A stretch of DNA of 64,000 nucleotides from Gracilibacillus alcaliphilus (GTDB lineage: Bacteria > Bacillota > Bacilli > Bacillales > Amphibacillaceae), in the NCBI RefSeq assembly GCF_016909015.1, contig NZ_JAFBFA010000021.1, positions 1 to 64,000 on the forward strand, written 5' to 3'. Below, piece by piece: positions 15,109 to 24,204 of this stretch (position 1 is its first letter; the number at the start of each line of letters is the position of its first letter). Below the pieces are notes generated by a model. The model saw only the letters and a list, made by a program, of their open reading frames with translations. It ran no database searches and was not told the DNA's origin. The position numbers and the translations under genes are program-made.

Positions 15109-16506
15109 ATGTCAGTGAACTTGACTCCAAAACAAATTGTGGCGAAGTTAGATGAATATATTATTGGACAACAAGAGGCAAAAAAATCAGTAGCAGTAGC
15201 ATTGCGAAATAGATACCGCCGTATGCAGCTGCCGGAGGAATTAAGGAATGAAGTAGTACCGAAAAATATCCTGATGATTGGTCCAACAGGGGTAGGTAAG
15301 ACAGAAGTGGCCAGAAGATTAGCCAAGCTGGTTGGTGCCCCTTTTATAAAGGTCGAGGCAACCAAGTATACTGAGGTTGGTTATGTTGGGCGTGATGTTG
15401 AATCCATGGTACGTGATTTGGTGGAAATGGCCATTCGCATGACGAAAGAGGAAGCGGCCGAGCAAGTGAAGGATAAGGCAGAAGAACAGGCCAATCAGCG
15501 AATAGTTGAATTACTTGTGCCGTCAGGCAAGAAACGGCAGCATGGTGCCAAAAATCCGTTCGAAATTTTTATGAATCCTAATCAACAGCAAACTGCAGAA
15601 ACTGAAGATACTCCAGAAAAAGACTCGATTAAGCAACAGCGCCAGCAAACGAAACGTTTATTAGACCTGGGAGAGTTAGAAGACAGGATGGTTACGATTG
15701 AAGTAGAGGAGCAGTCTCCTAATATGTTTGATATGCTGCAAGGTTCTGGTATGGAACAGATGGGGATGAATATGCAAGATGCTTTTGGTCAGCTCTTCCC
15801 TAAGAAAAAGAAGAACCGCACACTTCCAGTCAAAGAAGCCAGAAAGGCCTTGACACATCAAGAAGCCCAGAAATTAATCGATATGGATCAAGTTACACAG
15901 CAGGCCTTGGAGAAGGCAGAACAAACAGGGATTATTTTTATTGATGAGATGGATAAGATAGCCGTTAAGCAGGAACAATCTGCGAATGTATCTCGAGAAG
16001 GGGTACAGCGTGATATCTTGCCGATTGTGGAAGGATCCTCTATTGTGACGAAGTATGGTCCAGTTAAGACAGATCACATGCTTTTTATTGCGGCGGGTGC
16101 TTTTCATATGTCTAAACCTTCTGATTTGATCCCAGAATTGCAGGGGCGTTTCCCTATTAGAGTAGAATTTGAGAAATTGACTGTAGCAGATTTTAAGCGA
16201 ATACTAGGAGAACCATCCAACTCATTAATCAAACAATATAAAGCATTACTGGGCACAGAAGGGATTACAATCTCCTTTACAGATGAGGCAATCAATCGAT
16301 TAGCAGAGATCGCTTATCAAGTAAATCAAGAGACAGATAATATCGGTGCCAGACGCCTGCACACCATATTGGAGAAGCTGTTGGAAGAACTATCATTCGA
16401 GGCCTCAGATATTGGTATAGGCAATATTGAGATCACTGAAAACTATGTTAATGAGAAGTTGAAATCTATTGCTACAGATAAGGACCTCAGTCATTTTATT
16501 TTATAA
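15109..16506 (+). CDS. hslU: ATP-dependent protease ATPase subunit HslU (ClpY/CodX)
   Basis: HslU is the AAA+ unfoldase that feeds HslV. The 465-residue product shows Walker A GPTGVGKT (58-65), the pore motif GYVGRDVES (about 91-99), a Q- and charge-rich I domain (about 110-240), Walker B FIDEMDK (about residue 280), and the C-terminal sensor region with GARRLHT. ATG 15109 follows AGAGGTGA at 6-7 bases; GTG 15100 overlaps that SD and is unlikely. It is followed by codY after 17 bases. Confidence 0.96.
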   Translation: MSVNLTPKQIVAKLDEYIIGQQEAKKSVAVALRNRYRRMQLPEELRNEVVPKNILMIGPTGVGKTEVARRLAKLVGAPFIKVEATKYTEVGYVGRDVESMVRDLVEMAIRMTKEEAAEQVKDKAEEQANQRIVELLVPSGKKRQHGAKNPFEIFMNPNQQQTAETEDTPEKDSIKQQRQQTKRLLDLGELEDRMVTIEVEEQSPNMFDMLQGSGMEQMGMNMQDAFGQLFPKKKKNRTLPVKEARKALTHQEAQKLIDMDQVTQQALEKAEQTGIIFIDEMDKIAVKQEQSANVSREGVQRDILPIVEGSSIVTKYGPVKTDHMLFIAAGAFHMSKPSDLIPELQGRFPIRVEFEKLTVADFKRILGEPSNSLIKQYKALLGTEGITISFTDEAINRLAEIAYQVNQETDNIGARRLHTILEKLLEELSFEASDIGIGNIEITENYVNEKLKSIATDKDLSHFIL

Positions 16507-16523
16507 ATTGGATGGTGAACGAA

Positions 16524-17306
16524 ATGAAATTATTAGATAAAACAAGGGAGATTAATAAGCTTCTGCAGACAACAGATGGTAATTCCGTCGATTTCAAAGA
16601 AATGTCAGAAACGCTTCGTGATATCATATCTGCCAATGTATTTATCGTCAGCCGCAAGGGAAAGTTATTAGGATTTGCTATTAACCAGCAAATTGAAAAC
16701 GAGCGTATGAAAAAAATGCTGGAAGAGAAACAATTTCCTAAAGAATATACTGACAACCTATTCCAAATCACCTCTACTACTACGAATCTAGATATAGACA
16801 GCCCATATACGGCTTTTCCCGTAGAGAATAAGGATCTATTCCGTCAGGGGCTTACAACTATCGTTCCTATTATCGGGGCAGGAGAACGTTTAGGGACACT
16901 AATTCTCAGCAGGTTATCTGATGGCTTTGGAGATGATGACCTTATCTTAGCGGAGTATGGGGCAACTGTTGTCGGGATGGAAATCCTTTATGAAAAGTCT
17001 GCAGCAATCGAAGAAGATGCAAGAAGTACTGCCATTGTACAAATGGCAATCCGTTCCTTATCGTATAGTGAACTAGAGGCTATTGTTCATATTTTTGAAG
17101 AACTGGATGGCAAAGAAGGCTTACTCGTTGCTAGTAAGATTGCTGATCGTGTAGGGATTACCAGATCGGTGATTGTTAATGCCTTACGCAAACTAGAAAG
17201 TGCAGGTGTTATTGAATCACGTTCATTAGGGATGAAGGGAACCTACCTAAAGGTATTAAATGAGAAATTCCTGGATGAATTACAGCAACAACACACCATT
17301 TCTTAA
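16524..17306 (+). CDS. codY: GTP- and branched-chain-amino-acid-sensing repressor CodY
   Basis: CodY represses stationary-phase and nutrient-use genes when GTP and branched-chain amino acids are plentiful. In B. subtilis its targets include the fla/che operon, which starts 539 bases downstream here. The 260-residue product has the N-terminal GAF sensor domain (about 1-155) and a C-terminal winged helix. The recognition helix block VASKIADRVGITRSVIVNAL (about 202-221) is conserved. ATG 16524 follows GGATGGTGA, and matches the family N-terminus; ATG 16512 overlaps that SD. A terminator lies at 17495-17543. Confidence 0.97.
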   Translation: MKLLDKTREINKLLQTTDGNSVDFKEMSETLRDIISANVFIVSRKGKLLGFAINQQIENERMKKMLEEKQFPKEYTDNLFQITSTTTNLDIDSPYTAFPVENKDLFRQGLTTIVPIIGAGERLGTLILSRLSDGFGDDDLILAEYGATVVGMEILYEKSAAIEEDARSTAIVQMAIRSLSYSELEAIVHIFEELDGKEGLLVASKIADRVGITRSVIVNALRKLESAGVIESRSLGMKGTYLKVLNEKFLDELQQQHTIS

Positions 17307-17494
17307 CAGTCAGTGCAACGGTCAACAATACTCTTTATGTTTGAAAAGGAAATGCAAAAATGCTTACCTAAGTGAAATAGACTTCTTAATAGAGGTTGTT
17401 TTTAAACCAGCATATTCTGACAAGCAGCACGATCTATAGGAATTCTGGTTGACTCTCTTATATAATGATTTTAAAATGAATAAACACATAAGCG

Positions 17495-17543
17495 AAGCTA
17501 GGTCTTTTGTCGTGTGAAATTGACGATAAATCCTAGCTTTTTT
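17495..17543 (+). terminator. Intrinsic terminator after the codY operon
   Basis: AAGCTAGG (17495-17502) pairs with CCTAGCTT (17532-17539). A smaller inner stem forms from TTGTC and GACGATAA, and six T's follow. Confidence 0.75.
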
Positions 17544-17763
17544 ACATGTAACAGTTTTTTAGATAAGTTTTCAGCAGTTTTTGTTAAATTATAGCGAATT
17601 TTTATAGGGAATTTTCCTTTTTTTATATTACTTTTTACTTGTTTTATTTTTTGTAAAGGGTATAATTACTTACTGATTGTCGTTTTTGTTAAAAAATAAT
17701 AGTAATAATGGATCAATTTTTAAAAAAATTGTAATAATTTAATAAAAATATGACGAATAGTCA

Positions 17764-17792
17764 TAGACAATAGTCAATTTTTACTTTACAAT
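17764..17792 (+). promoter_or_regulatory. Sigma-A promoter of the fla/che operon
   Basis: TAGACA (17764-17769) and TACAAT (17787-17792) have exactly 17 bases between them, 54 bases before flgB. The flgB start has a strong AAAAGGAGG. This is the best promoter candidate for the 28-kb motility operon. Confidence 0.7.
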
Positions 17793-17845
17793 ATTTGATA
17801 AATGGATACATATTGTGACCGTCGAATCATAAAAAGGAGGATTTT

Positions 17846-18238
17846 ATGAGTTTGTTTAGTGGCACCATTCAACAACTAGAAAAAGCATTACATTATACTT
17901 CAGTAAATAACCAAACGATTGCTAATAATATATCAAATGTAGATACACCAAATTATAAAGCAAAAAAAGCCGTATTTAATGATCTATTAAAGTCAGAATT
18001 AACGAATCAATTTCAAGCGAAAAGGACAGACTCGCGTCACCTGGATTTTTCGTCAGAACAAAGTTCATTTAGAATTGTGTCGAATTCAAATACTACATAC
18101 AACCATAACGGCAATAATGTCGATATTGATCAAGAAATGACGGAATTGGCAAAGAACCAAATTCATTACCAAGCACTTGTTGATCGTATAAACGGTAAAT
18201 TTAACAGTTTGCAAAGCGTAATTAGAGGAGGTAATTAA
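17846..18238 (+). CDS. flgB: Flagellar basal-body rod protein FlgB
   Basis: FlgB is a proximal rod subunit of the flagellum, exported by the flagellar type III system. The 130-residue product has the rod/hook N-terminal motif ANNISNVDTPNYKAKK (about 25-40) and the matching C-terminal helix. It is the first gene of the fla/che operon; AAAAGGAGG lies 6 bases before the ATG. Its stop overlaps the flgC start region by one base. Confidence 0.96.
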   Translation: MSLFSGTIQQLEKALHYTSVNNQTIANNISNVDTPNYKAKKAVFNDLLKSELTNQFQAKRTDSRHLDFSSEQSSFRIVSNSNTTYNHNGNNVDIDQEMTELAKNQIHYQALVDRINGKFNSLQSVIRGGN

Positions 18239-18696
18239 TGATGACATTTTTTCAAGCGATTAATACGAGTGCTAGCGGGCTAACGGCACAACGGTTAAGA
18301 ATGGACACTATTTCCTCTAACATAGCTAATGCGGATACAACACGGGCAACCCTTAATCCAGATGGTACCTATGAACCTTATCAGCGGAAAATGACTGTTC
18401 TTGGGGAAAGAGGCCAAACCTTTTCTTCAGCGTTGTCTAGGTTGCAGTCTGGCAGCGAGTCTACTAATAAAGGTGTAAGGGTAGCACAAATCATAGAAGA
18501 TGAAGAACCATTTAAAATGGTGTTCAATCCTAATCACCCAGATGCAAATGAAGAAGGATATGTTGCCTTGCCAAATGTTGATCCATTAAAAGAAATGGTT
18601 GACATGATGAGTGCGACAAGATCCTATGAAGCAAATGTAACATCACTAAATGCCTCAAAGACAATGTTGATGAAAGCTTTAGAAATAGGAAAATAA
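18238..18696 (+). CDS. flgC: Flagellar basal-body rod protein FlgC
   Basis: FlgC is a proximal rod subunit. The 152-residue product has the N-terminal signature SSNIANADT (about 29-37) and the C-terminal DMMSATRSYEANVTSLNASK helix. TAATGATG at the junction couples it to flgB. ATG 18238 and ATG 18241 are adjacent; either may be used, with AGAGGAGGT just upstream. fliE follows after 26 bases. Confidence 0.96.
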   Translation: MMTFFQAINTSASGLTAQRLRMDTISSNIANADTTRATLNPDGTYEPYQRKMTVLGERGQTFSSALSRLQSGSESTNKGVRVAQIIEDEEPFKMVFNPNHPDANEEGYVALPNVDPLKEMVDMMSATRSYEANVTSLNASKTMLMKALEIGK

Positions 18697-18722
18697 TACA
18701 TAACTAAAAGGTGTGGTGGAAG

Positions 18723-19022
18723 ATGAACATCTATTCATTAGAAAATATACAAGCAAGACCGCTGCCAACTTCAGAACCGCGTGTAACGGTAGGAGAATCA
18801 CAGCAGGCATTTGCAAAGCAGCTAAAGCATGCAATAGAACACATCAATCAGGCACAAATGGCCTCAGACCAAAAAACAGAAGCGTTGGCTAGAGGAGAGA
18901 TCGAAGATTTGCATGATGTGATGGTGACAGCACAGAAGGCAAGTGTCACATTGCAAGCTGGAGTTGAAATACAGCGAAAAGCGGTGGACGCTTATAATGA
19001 GATTTTGAGAATGCAAGTTTAA
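18723..19022 (+). CDS. fliE: Flagellar hook-basal body complex protein FliE
   Basis: FliE links the MS ring to the rod. The 99-residue product is slightly shorter than B. subtilis FliE. The C-terminal half carries the conserved segment EDLHDVMVTAQKASVTLQ (about 61-78) and ends AYNEILRMQV, typical of the family. ATG 18723 follows AAGGTGTGGTGG; the GTG at 18711 lies inside that SD region and is rejected. Place between flgC and fliF is standard. Confidence 0.94.
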   Translation: MNIYSLENIQARPLPTSEPRVTVGESQQAFAKQLKHAIEHINQAQMASDQKTEALARGEIEDLHDVMVTAQKASVTLQAGVEIQRKAVDAYNEILRMQV

Positions 19023-19070
19023 GAGGTTTAGTAGACAGATCCTAACACGTAACGATTTTGGGGGCAGAAC

Positions 19071-20690
19071 ATGAAAGAGAAAATAAAACAGACCCGGGAT
19101 CAATTAGTTAATACATATAAGTCATTATCCAATAAACAACGAATCGTGTTATTGAGTGGTATTGGCTTAGTTTTAGCTGTAATCATCCTAGGTACGATCT
19201 TTACCACAACAAAAAATGATATGGTAGTTCTTTATAATGATTTATCATTGCAAGAAGTTGGACAAATCACCGAAGAACTTGAGGCAAGAAAGGTAAACTA
19301 TCAAATCACCGATGCCGGGACTGGGGTAGAAGTTCCGCAAGACATGGCTGATTCATTATTAGTTGATCTTGCAGCCCAAGGTATTCCTGACAGTGGCAAT
19401 ATTGATTACTCATTCTTTGCTGAGAACAGTTCATGGGGTGTCACAGATAATGAATTTGAAATCATGAAACTGGATGCCATGCAGACAGAGATTGCTAATC
19501 TAATTACACAAATAGATGGTATTAATGGGGCAGAGGTCAAACTGAACATGCCAGAAGATCCGGTGTTTGTATCCGATCAGCAGCAGCCGGCTTCAGCCGC
19601 AATTATGATTCAAACGGCAGCTGGATATCAATTTGAACCAAGCCAGGTCAATGCATTGTATCATTTGGTTTCCAAATCGGTTCCGAATCTTTCTACTGAT
19701 AATATCGTCATTATGAATCAACATTTTGAGTATTTTGACATGAATAATCAAAATAACTTTGGTGCAGATCAAACATATACCTCTCAGCAGCAAATAAAAA
19801 ACGATATTGAGAGAGACATAGAGCGCAATGTACAACGAATGTTAGGTTCCATGATTGGTATGCATAAGGTTGCTATTTCTGCCACAGCCGATATCGACTT
19901 TACCCAAGAGCAACGGATGGAAGAGCTAGTTGAACCAGTAGACGAAGATAACGAGACATTACCTGTCAGTGTAGAGACAATTACTGAATCATTTACCGGA
20001 GCTCCTCCTGAAGAAGGGGCAGCTGGGGTAGGGGATGGTGAAATTGCGAATTATCCTGCTGGTACGGAAGGTAATGTCGGAGACTATGAAATGGTGAAAG
20101 AATCGGTTAACAATGAAATGAATCGAATTCAAAGAGATATCATCGAAAGTCCATACAAGATCAGAGACTTGGGAGTTCAGGTGGCTGTGGATAATACCCG
20201 TCAGCTGGAGAATGGGGCAATCGAACAATTAACAGCACAAGAGCAAGTGGCTGTAGAAGAAAGTATTGCCTCGATCTTAAATTCGATTATTACTACCTCC
20301 ATTGATAAATCTTATGGAGAATTTGAACCAGAAGAAAAAGTATCGATTGTGTTTCAACCGTTTGAAGGAATGGAAACGACGGAAGCACCAACTCCTGCAG
20401 CGGGTATTCCTTTATGGGTTTATATAGCTGGAGCAGCTGTATTAATAGCGATTATTGTGGTTATTTGGTTATGGCGCAGAAGCAAGTCAGAAGAGGAATA
20501 TGAAGAAATAATTGAGGAAGTCGAAATTGATTCCCCAGAAATTCCGTCCACATTTGAGCAGACAGTACCGCCAATGGAAACGAATGACGATTCGGATACC
20601 AATGTCAGACGAAAACAATTAGAGAGATATGCGCAGGATAAGCCAGAAGATTTTGCTAAACTATTGCGGACTTGGCTGTCAGAAGATTAA
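19071..20690 (+). CDS. fliF: Flagellar MS-ring protein FliF
   Basis: FliF forms the MS ring in the cell membrane, the base on which the rod, switch and export gate assemble. The 539-residue product has two membrane segments, about residues 25-47 and 443-465, with the YscJ-like ring-building domains between them. The acidic C-terminal tail after 470 ends in RKQLERYAQDKPEDFAKLLR, the FliG-binding helices. GGGGGC precedes the ATG. A variable acidic loop rich in E, G and P is present around 300-345. Confidence 0.96.
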   Translation: MKEKIKQTRDQLVNTYKSLSNKQRIVLLSGIGLVLAVIILGTIFTTTKNDMVVLYNDLSLQEVGQITEELEARKVNYQITDAGTGVEVPQDMADSLLVDLAAQGIPDSGNIDYSFFAENSSWGVTDNEFEIMKLDAMQTEIANLITQIDGINGAEVKLNMPEDPVFVSDQQQPASAAIMIQTAAGYQFEPSQVNALYHLVSKSVPNLSTDNIVIMNQHFEYFDMNNQNNFGADQTYTSQQQIKNDIERDIERNVQRMLGSMIGMHKVAISATADIDFTQEQRMEELVEPVDEDNETLPVSVETITESFTGAPPEEGAAGVGDGEIANYPAGTEGNVGDYEMVKESVNNEMNRIQRDIIESPYKIRDLGVQVAVDNTRQLENGAIEQLTAQEQVAVEESIASILNSIITTSIDKSYGEFEPEEKVSIVFQPFEGMETTEAPTPAAGIPLWVYIAGAAVLIAIIVVIWLWRRSKSEEEYEEIIEEVEIDSPEIPSTFEQTVPPMETNDDSDTNVRRKQLERYAQDKPEDFAKLLRTWLSED

Positions 20691-20705
20691 AGGGGGATAA
20701 TAATT

Positions 20706-21716
20706 TTGGCTAAAAGGAAAGAATTAACTGGAAAGCAGAAAGCAGCTATTTTATTAATTTCTCTTGGCCCAGATGTATCGGCTCAAGTTTTTAAACATTT
20801 AACACCAGAAGAGATTGAAAAATTAACGTTAGAAATCTCCTCTGTAAAAAAAGTGGATGGCGATCAAAAAGAAGAAATTTTAGAACAGTTTCATGAAATC
20901 ACGATGGCTCAAGATTACATTTCACAAGGTGGGATCGGCTATGCCAAAACTGTACTTGAGAAGGCTCTAGGTGAAGAAAAGGCACAAGCAATTCTGAATC
21001 GTCTAACCTCTTCTTTACAAGTAAAGCCATTTGATTTTGCCCGAAAGGCAGAACCTAATCAAATTATTAACTTTATTCAAAATGAGCATCCGCAAACAAT
21101 AGCACTGATTCTCTCTTACTTAGATTCCGAACAGGCTTCCCAAATATTATCGGAATTGGCACCAGAAATGCAGGCCGACATTGCTAAGCGGATTGCATTG
21201 ATGGACTCTACTTCACCAGAGATTATCGCTGAGGTAGAACAAGTGTTAGAAAGAAAATTATCAACGACCGTTTCACAGGATTACACGCAAACTGGCGGAA
21301 TTCAAGCTGTAGTTGAGGTGCTGAATGGAGTAGATCGAGGCACAGAGCGAACGATCTTAGAGGCATTGGAAGTTGAAGACCCAGAATTGGCTGAAGAGAT
21401 TAAGAAACGTATGTTTGTATTTGAAGATATTGTTATCCTCGATAATCGTGCGATTCAACGTGTTATTCGTGAAGTGGACAACGATGATTTACGCTTAGCA
21501 TTAAAGGTGGCTAGTGATGAAGTGAAGGAAATTGTCTTCAGCAATATGTCCAGCCGTATGGTAGAGACATTTAAGGAAGAAATGGAATATATGGGACCTG
21601 TTCGTTTACGTGATGTGGAGGAGTCACAATCAAGAATTGTCTCTGTCATTAGAAGATTAGAAGAGATTGGAGAGATTGTGATCGCCCGTGGCGGAGGAGA
21701 TGATATCATTGTCTGA
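20706..21716 (+). CDS. fliG: Flagellar motor switch protein FliG
   Basis: FliG sits on the MS ring, contacts the stator and transmits torque. The 336-residue product has the N-terminal FliF-binding domain, the EHPQTIALIL motif (about 125-134) and the C-terminal charged torque helix with MFVFEDIVILDNRAIQRVIREV. The start is TTG 20706, with AAAGGGGGATAA upstream; no better ATG lies in frame. Its end overlaps the fliH start. Confidence 0.96.
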   Translation: MAKRKELTGKQKAAILLISLGPDVSAQVFKHLTPEEIEKLTLEISSVKKVDGDQKEEILEQFHEITMAQDYISQGGIGYAKTVLEKALGEEKAQAILNRLTSSLQVKPFDFARKAEPNQIINFIQNEHPQTIALILSYLDSEQASQILSELAPEMQADIAKRIALMDSTSPEIIAEVEQVLERKLSTTVSQDYTQTGGIQAVVEVLNGVDRGTERTILEALEVEDPELAEEIKKRMFVFEDIVILDNRAIQRVIREVDNDDLRLALKVASDEVKEIVFSNMSSRMVETFKEEMEYMGPVRLRDVEESQSRIVSVIRRLEEIGEIVIARGGGDDIIV

Positions 21717-22461
21717 TTATTCTATCCCTTTAAGAGACGTTCGAATAACCAAGCAAGAACCAGATCAGCAACCTGTTAACGAACAGGAAGCAGTCGATCA
21801 AATAGAAAAACAAATCCAAAAGAAACAGCAAGAACTGCATGATTTGCAGCAAAAAATAACAATAGAGCAAGAACAAGCGATGCAAAAGATGGAGTCGTGG
21901 CGGAGTAATTGGGAGCAAGAACGGATCTCCTATGTGGAGCAGGCACAGCAAGAAGGCTATCAGCAAGGTTTTGATCAAGGAAAAAAGGATAGCTATCATC
22001 AATTTCAGCAATTGTTGGATCAAGCCCAAGAGACACTATTCATTGCCAAAAAGGAATATCAGCGTATCATTTCTGAAAGTGATGAAACCATTATTCACAT
22101 CGCACTGGCAGTTGCAGAAAAAGTATTACATACGGAGCTAACGGAAAATAAAGAACAGTTTTTCCCAGTTGCTCAGGCACTCATCCACCAGGTGAAGGAC
22201 CATCCTGAGATCAAATTATATGTACCAAATGAGGTATATCCGATGTTTGTCGAACAGAAAGAGGAGTTGGCGGCGATTGTTCACCATCAAGCAGGTTTTT
22301 CTATCTACCCAATCATGAGTGAGAACAAGCAGCAAATCATGATCGAAACACCATTTGGCAAGGTAGATGCTTCGATTGACAGTCAGTTGGATGAAATTCG
22401 CAATCACTTGTCCAAAGTAACGGAGGAAATTACTAGTGAATGTCACGAAAGTGTTGAATGA
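21709..22461 (+). CDS. fliH: Flagellar assembly protein FliH
   Basis: FliH regulates the FliI ATPase and brings it to the export gate. The protein is about 250 residues, with a long E/K/Q-rich coiled coil (about 20-100) including the YQQGFDQGKKDSYHQF block, and a C-terminal FliH/YscL domain. The start is unclear. TTG 21709 lies 8 bases after GGAGGAGA and is preferred; ATG 21700 is too close to that SD, and GTG 21688 has none. It overlaps fliG by 8 bases and fliI by 26, so translation is coupled. Confidence 0.88.
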   Translation: MSDYSIPLRDVRITKQEPDQQPVNEQEAVDQIEKQIQKKQQELHDLQQKITIEQEQAMQKMESWRSNWEQERISYVEQAQQEGYQQGFDQGKKDSYHQFQQLLDQAQETLFIAKKEYQRIISESDETIIHIALAVAEKVLHTELTENKEQFFPVAQALIHQVKDHPEIKLYVPNEVYPMFVEQKEELAAIVHHQAGFSIYPIMSENKQQIMIETPFGKVDASIDSQLDEIRNHLSKVTEEITSECHESVE

Positions 22462-23746
22462 AGTAGAGCAGGTTGATACCTATAAGCGCTATGGGAAAGT
22501 GGATCGCGTTATAGGGCTATTAATTGAAGCAAAAGGGCCAGAAGCCAGGATAGGTGAACTTTGTTATATACACACTATGCAAGCTGGGAGAAAAATCAGA
22601 GCAGAAGTCATCGGTTTTTATGAAGAGAAGGTGCTGTTAATGCCTTATACGAGCGTACAAAACATCGCTTCTGGCTGTCTGGTTGAAGCAACCAAACAAT
22701 CATTACAAATCAAGGTTGGCCGTTCTCTAATTGGCTGTGTACTTGACTCAACAGGCGAAATGCTAAATGGCACCCCTTTACCGAAAGGCTTAAAAGAGTA
22801 TCCAACTGAACAAGCTCCTCCGAATCCCTTAGAAAGACCACGAATTACGGAAGCTATTCCAATCGGTGTCCGAGCGATAGATGCTATGCTCACTGTTGGA
22901 AAGGGGCAAAGAGTTGGGATATTTGCAGGTAGTGGTGTAGGTAAAAGTACGCTTATGGGGATGATTGCCCGAAACAGTGAAGCTGATATTAATGTCATAG
23001 GCCTGATCGGTGAACGGGGACGCGAAGTAAAAGAATTCATGGAGAAGGATTTAGGGGAAGAAGGATTGAAGAAGTCGATTGTGGTGGTGGCTACTTCGGA
23101 TCAATCAGCCTTAATGAGAATCAAAGGTGCCTATACGGCCACTGCCATTAGCGAATACTTCCGGGATTTAGGGTATAGCGTTAACCTGATGATGGATTCA
23201 GTTACCAGGGTCGCAATGGCACAGCGCGAGATAGGTTTGGCAATCGGCGAGCCGCCTACTACGAAAGGATATACACCATCTGTTTTCGCCTTACTGCCTT
23301 CTTTGCTAGAACGTGCAGGAACAAGTGACAAAGGTTCGATTACAGGATTTTATACAGTGCTTGTAGATGGTGACGACTTTAATGAACCGATTGCGGATAC
23401 GACCCGTGGTATTTTAGACGGCCACTTTATTTTGGATCGAAAGCTCGCAGAAAAAGGTCAATTCCCGGCCATCAATGTACTTCATTCGGTGAGCCGTGTA
23501 ATGAATGAAGTTGTATCGAAAGAACAGCTGCAGATTGTGCAATCACTGCGTACGATGTTAGCTACATATGAAGATAATGAAGAGCTAATTCAAATTGGTG
23601 CCTATAAAAAAGGCTCGAACCGGATGGTAGATCAATCCATTCGCATGCATCCAGAAATAATGGACTTTTTAAAACAAGGAATAGATGAGCAGGTCAAACC
23701 AGATCAGATAATGGAAAGAATGAAGACTTTGATCACGAAAGGATAG
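22436..23746 (+). CDS. fliI: Flagellum-specific ATP synthase FliI
   Basis: FliI is the hexameric ATPase of the flagellar export apparatus, related to F1-ATPase beta. The 436-residue product shows Walker A AGSGVGKS (164-171), the GERGREVKEF block, Walker B LMMDSVTRVAMAQREIG (about 242-258) and the GSITGFYTVLVDGDD region. GTG 22436 follows GGAGG within the end of fliH. Length matches B. subtilis FliI. Confidence 0.97.
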   Translation: MNVTKVLNEVEQVDTYKRYGKVDRVIGLLIEAKGPEARIGELCYIHTMQAGRKIRAEVIGFYEEKVLLMPYTSVQNIASGCLVEATKQSLQIKVGRSLIGCVLDSTGEMLNGTPLPKGLKEYPTEQAPPNPLERPRITEAIPIGVRAIDAMLTVGKGQRVGIFAGSGVGKSTLMGMIARNSEADINVIGLIGERGREVKEFMEKDLGEEGLKKSIVVVATSDQSALMRIKGAYTATAISEYFRDLGYSVNLMMDSVTRVAMAQREIGLAIGEPPTTKGYTPSVFALLPSLLERAGTSDKGSITGFYTVLVDGDDFNEPIADTTRGILDGHFILDRKLAEKGQFPAINVLHSVSRVMNEVVSKEQLQIVQSLRTMLATYEDNEELIQIGAYKKGSNRMVDQSIRMHPEIMDFLKQGIDEQVKPDQIMERMKTLITKG

Positions 23747-23752
23747 GGCAAT

Positions 23753-24190
23753 ATGGAAGAGTGGCAAGGTTATGAGAAAATTAGACGGTTTAGAGATAAT
23801 CAAAAACAACAGACGGAACTGAAATATAAGGAGTCAGTTGCTGTATTTGAAGAACACGCGGAGCACCTATATGAACTATTGAAGCAGAAAGAATCGATTG
23901 AAGAAGCCTATAAAAAATCATTAGTTGAGCCAACAAAGATCGCAACCTTAAGTTCTTATCACCAATATTTGCATTTTCTGACACCAGCCATTTTGCAAGT
24001 GCAGCAAAAGGTAGATCAAGCCAGGGGTGAGATGCAGAAATTACAAGAAAAGGTGTCAGAGGACTATATCGAAGTAAAGAAGATCGACAAAATTATCGAA
24101 AAGAAAAAAGAAGCTTCTTATCAGATCGAAAAAAGAAATGAAGCCTTAATGATGGATGAAATATCATTAAGACAGTTTATGCATAAGTAA
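23753..24190 (+). CDS. fliJ: Flagellar export protein FliJ
   Basis: FliJ is the central stalk of the FliH/FliI ATPase complex and an escort for export chaperones. The 145-residue product is almost wholly helical and charged, with heptad-like repeats through its length and the ending EISLRQFMHK. Identification rests on position (fliI-fliJ-ylxF), size and coiled-coil character, which is usual for this poorly conserved family. Confidence 0.88.
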   Translation: MEEWQGYEKIRRFRDNQKQQTELKYKESVAVFEEHAEHLYELLKQKESIEEAYKKSLVEPTKIATLSSYHQYLHFLTPAILQVQQKVDQARGEMQKLQEKVSEDYIEVKKIDKIIEKKKEASYQIEKRNEALMMDEISLRQFMHK

Positions 24191-24204
24191 GGAAAGGTGA
24201 GGTC

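Larger units (their letters stand above)
17307..17845. other. Regulatory gap codY-flgB
   Basis: This 539-base gap holds the codY-side terminator (17495-17543) and the fla/che promoter (17764-17792). Between them is about 220 bases of very AT-rich sequence (17545-17763) with several short palindromes. The best is near 17716-17733 (CAATTTTT / AAAAATTG type). I found no full match to the CodY box AATTTTCWGAAAATT, only an AATTTTC half near 17612, and no convincing sigma-D promoter. A TATAAT at 17461-17466 has no -35 partner. Confidence 0.6.

Noticed and set aside
17451..17466. TTGACT and TATAAT near the codY terminator
   Set aside because: Only about 4 bases separate the two boxes, so they cannot form a promoter together; no other -35 was found at the right distance.
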